From NCBI GenBank assembly GCA_023386835.1, contig JAEWIY010000218.1, positions 1 to 6,880 on the forward strand: 6,880 nucleotides of DNA, given 5' to 3'. Every line of letters starts with the position of its first letter. The first letter of the stretch is position 1. Both the position numbers and the translations under genes were made by a program. Below the pieces are notes generated by a model. That model ran no database searches, had not been told where the DNA came from, and was given only the letters and a program-made list of their open reading frames with translations. The stretch is from Verrucomicrobiota bacterium (lineage in GTDB: Bacteria; Verrucomicrobiota; Verrucomicrobiia; Opitutales; Opitutaceae). Shown here piece by piece: positions 6,436 through 6,880 of the stretch.

Positions 6436-6880
6436 GAGGAAGGTCCGGTTTCGTCGTCAGCGTTCGGCAGCAGTTTCTGGGTCTTCGCGCCGAGTGATCG
6501 AAGCTCCTCCACCTGTGAGAGCAGGCTTCCGCGCCCCGTGCGGAGCTTGCCGAAAACGTCATCAAACGCCTCCCGGGTGCGGGTGAGCTGGCGGCTGACG
6601 GTTTCCAAATCATTATATAAACCGACGAATTTGTCGTACAGCAACCCGCCGCGGCGGGCGATTTCCTGTACGTTGCGAGCCTGACGTTCCTGCTTCCAAA
6701 GCGTCGAAACTGTCTTAAGCGTCGCCAAAAGGGTGGGTGATGTGACAATAATCACCCGTCGATCGTAGGCCCATTCATAAAGCGTGGAATCGGTCTCTAA
6801 TGCCAGGGTGAACGCCGGCTCAATGGGGATATACATCAGCACGTACTCAGGGCCCAGGAGGTCTCCGGCGTCTTCATAAC
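6432..6880 (-). CDS. rmuC: RmuC family protein, C-terminal part (5' end off window)
   Basis: The frame enters from the right edge and ends at a TGA at 6434-6432, giving 148 visible residues. The segment near the edge, GPEYVLMYIPIEPAF, followed by YDRRVIIVTSPTLLATL and by the WKQERQARNVQEIARRGGLLYDKF region (no more than the key parts quoted), is typical of the RmuC C-terminal domain. The end is a predicted coiled helical stretch (about 85-135 of the visible part), as in the family. RmuC proteins limit DNA inversion or rearrangement at repeats and are predicted to be nucleases. The predicted PD-(D/E)xK core lies upstream and is outside the window, so catalytic residues cannot be checked. A GTG at 6842 is internal to the domain and not a real start. 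The stop overlaps the MOSC start by ATGA. Confidence 0.92.
   Translation of the reverse strand, partial: YEDAGDLLGPEYVLMYIPIEPAFTLALETDSTLYEWAYDRRVIIVTSPTLLATLKTVSTLWKQERQARNVQEIARRGGLLYDKFVGLYNDLETVSRQLTRTREAFDDVFGKLRTGRGSLLSQVEELRSLGAKTQKLLPNADDETGPSS

Noticed and set aside
6432..6842. A short complete gene starting at the GTG at 6842
   Set aside because: The frame stays open to the window edge, and the upstream codons continue the conserved RmuC domain (GPEYVLMY), so this is the end of a longer gene.

Overview
The window reads as a chromosomal segment from a GC-rich Gram-negative bacterium. The gene mix fits a Verrucomicrobiota (Opitutales-like) genome: a moxR-DUF58-VWA-VWA cluster, a short release-factor-like protein with a lysine/arginine-rich tail, weak or absent Shine-Dalgarno sites, and ATGA overlaps. 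That placement is inference from gene content and style, not from a marker gene.

Bases 1-4650, minus strand: an aerotolerance (Bat-type) operon, transcribed moxR -> DUF58 -> batA-like VWA -> batB-like VWA, which runs off the left edge. The MoxR AAA+ ATPase probably acts as a chaperone on the VWA partners. The DUF58 protein is the usual partner encoded next to MoxR. The two VWA proteins are membrane-anchored with intact metal-binding (MIDAS) sites, and the second carries an extra membrane segment and a long Gln/Ser/Asp/Glu-rich tail. The last three genes are packed end to end. Only moxR to DUF58 has a gap (97 bp), and a 32-codon mini-ORF happens to fill it exactly.

Bases 4651-5115: after a short divergent intergenic region, a plus-strand gene encodes a small GGQ-type release-factor-like protein resembling ribosome-rescue factors of the MTRFR (C12orf65) group. 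Bases 5167-5592: a plus-strand gene for a small exported, probably lipidated protein with a PEGA-like motif.

Bases 5605-6880, minus strand: an rmuC-like gene (C-terminal part only, entering from the right edge) overlaps by ATGA with a stand-alone MOSC-domain protein of the YcbX/mARC type. The MOSC gene converges on the lipoprotein gene with only 12 bp between the stop codons. A perfect 12-bp inverted repeat lies just inside the end of the lipoprotein gene.

I see no tRNA, rRNA, CRISPR, insertion sequence, phage or attachment-site signal. No stretch over 300 bp lacks a gene. Nothing here is convincingly a new system. The points most worth checking are small: the mini-ORF bridge, the stem-loop over the release-factor gene start, the inverted repeat at the convergent junction, and the altered MIDAS-like motif in the DUF58 protein.
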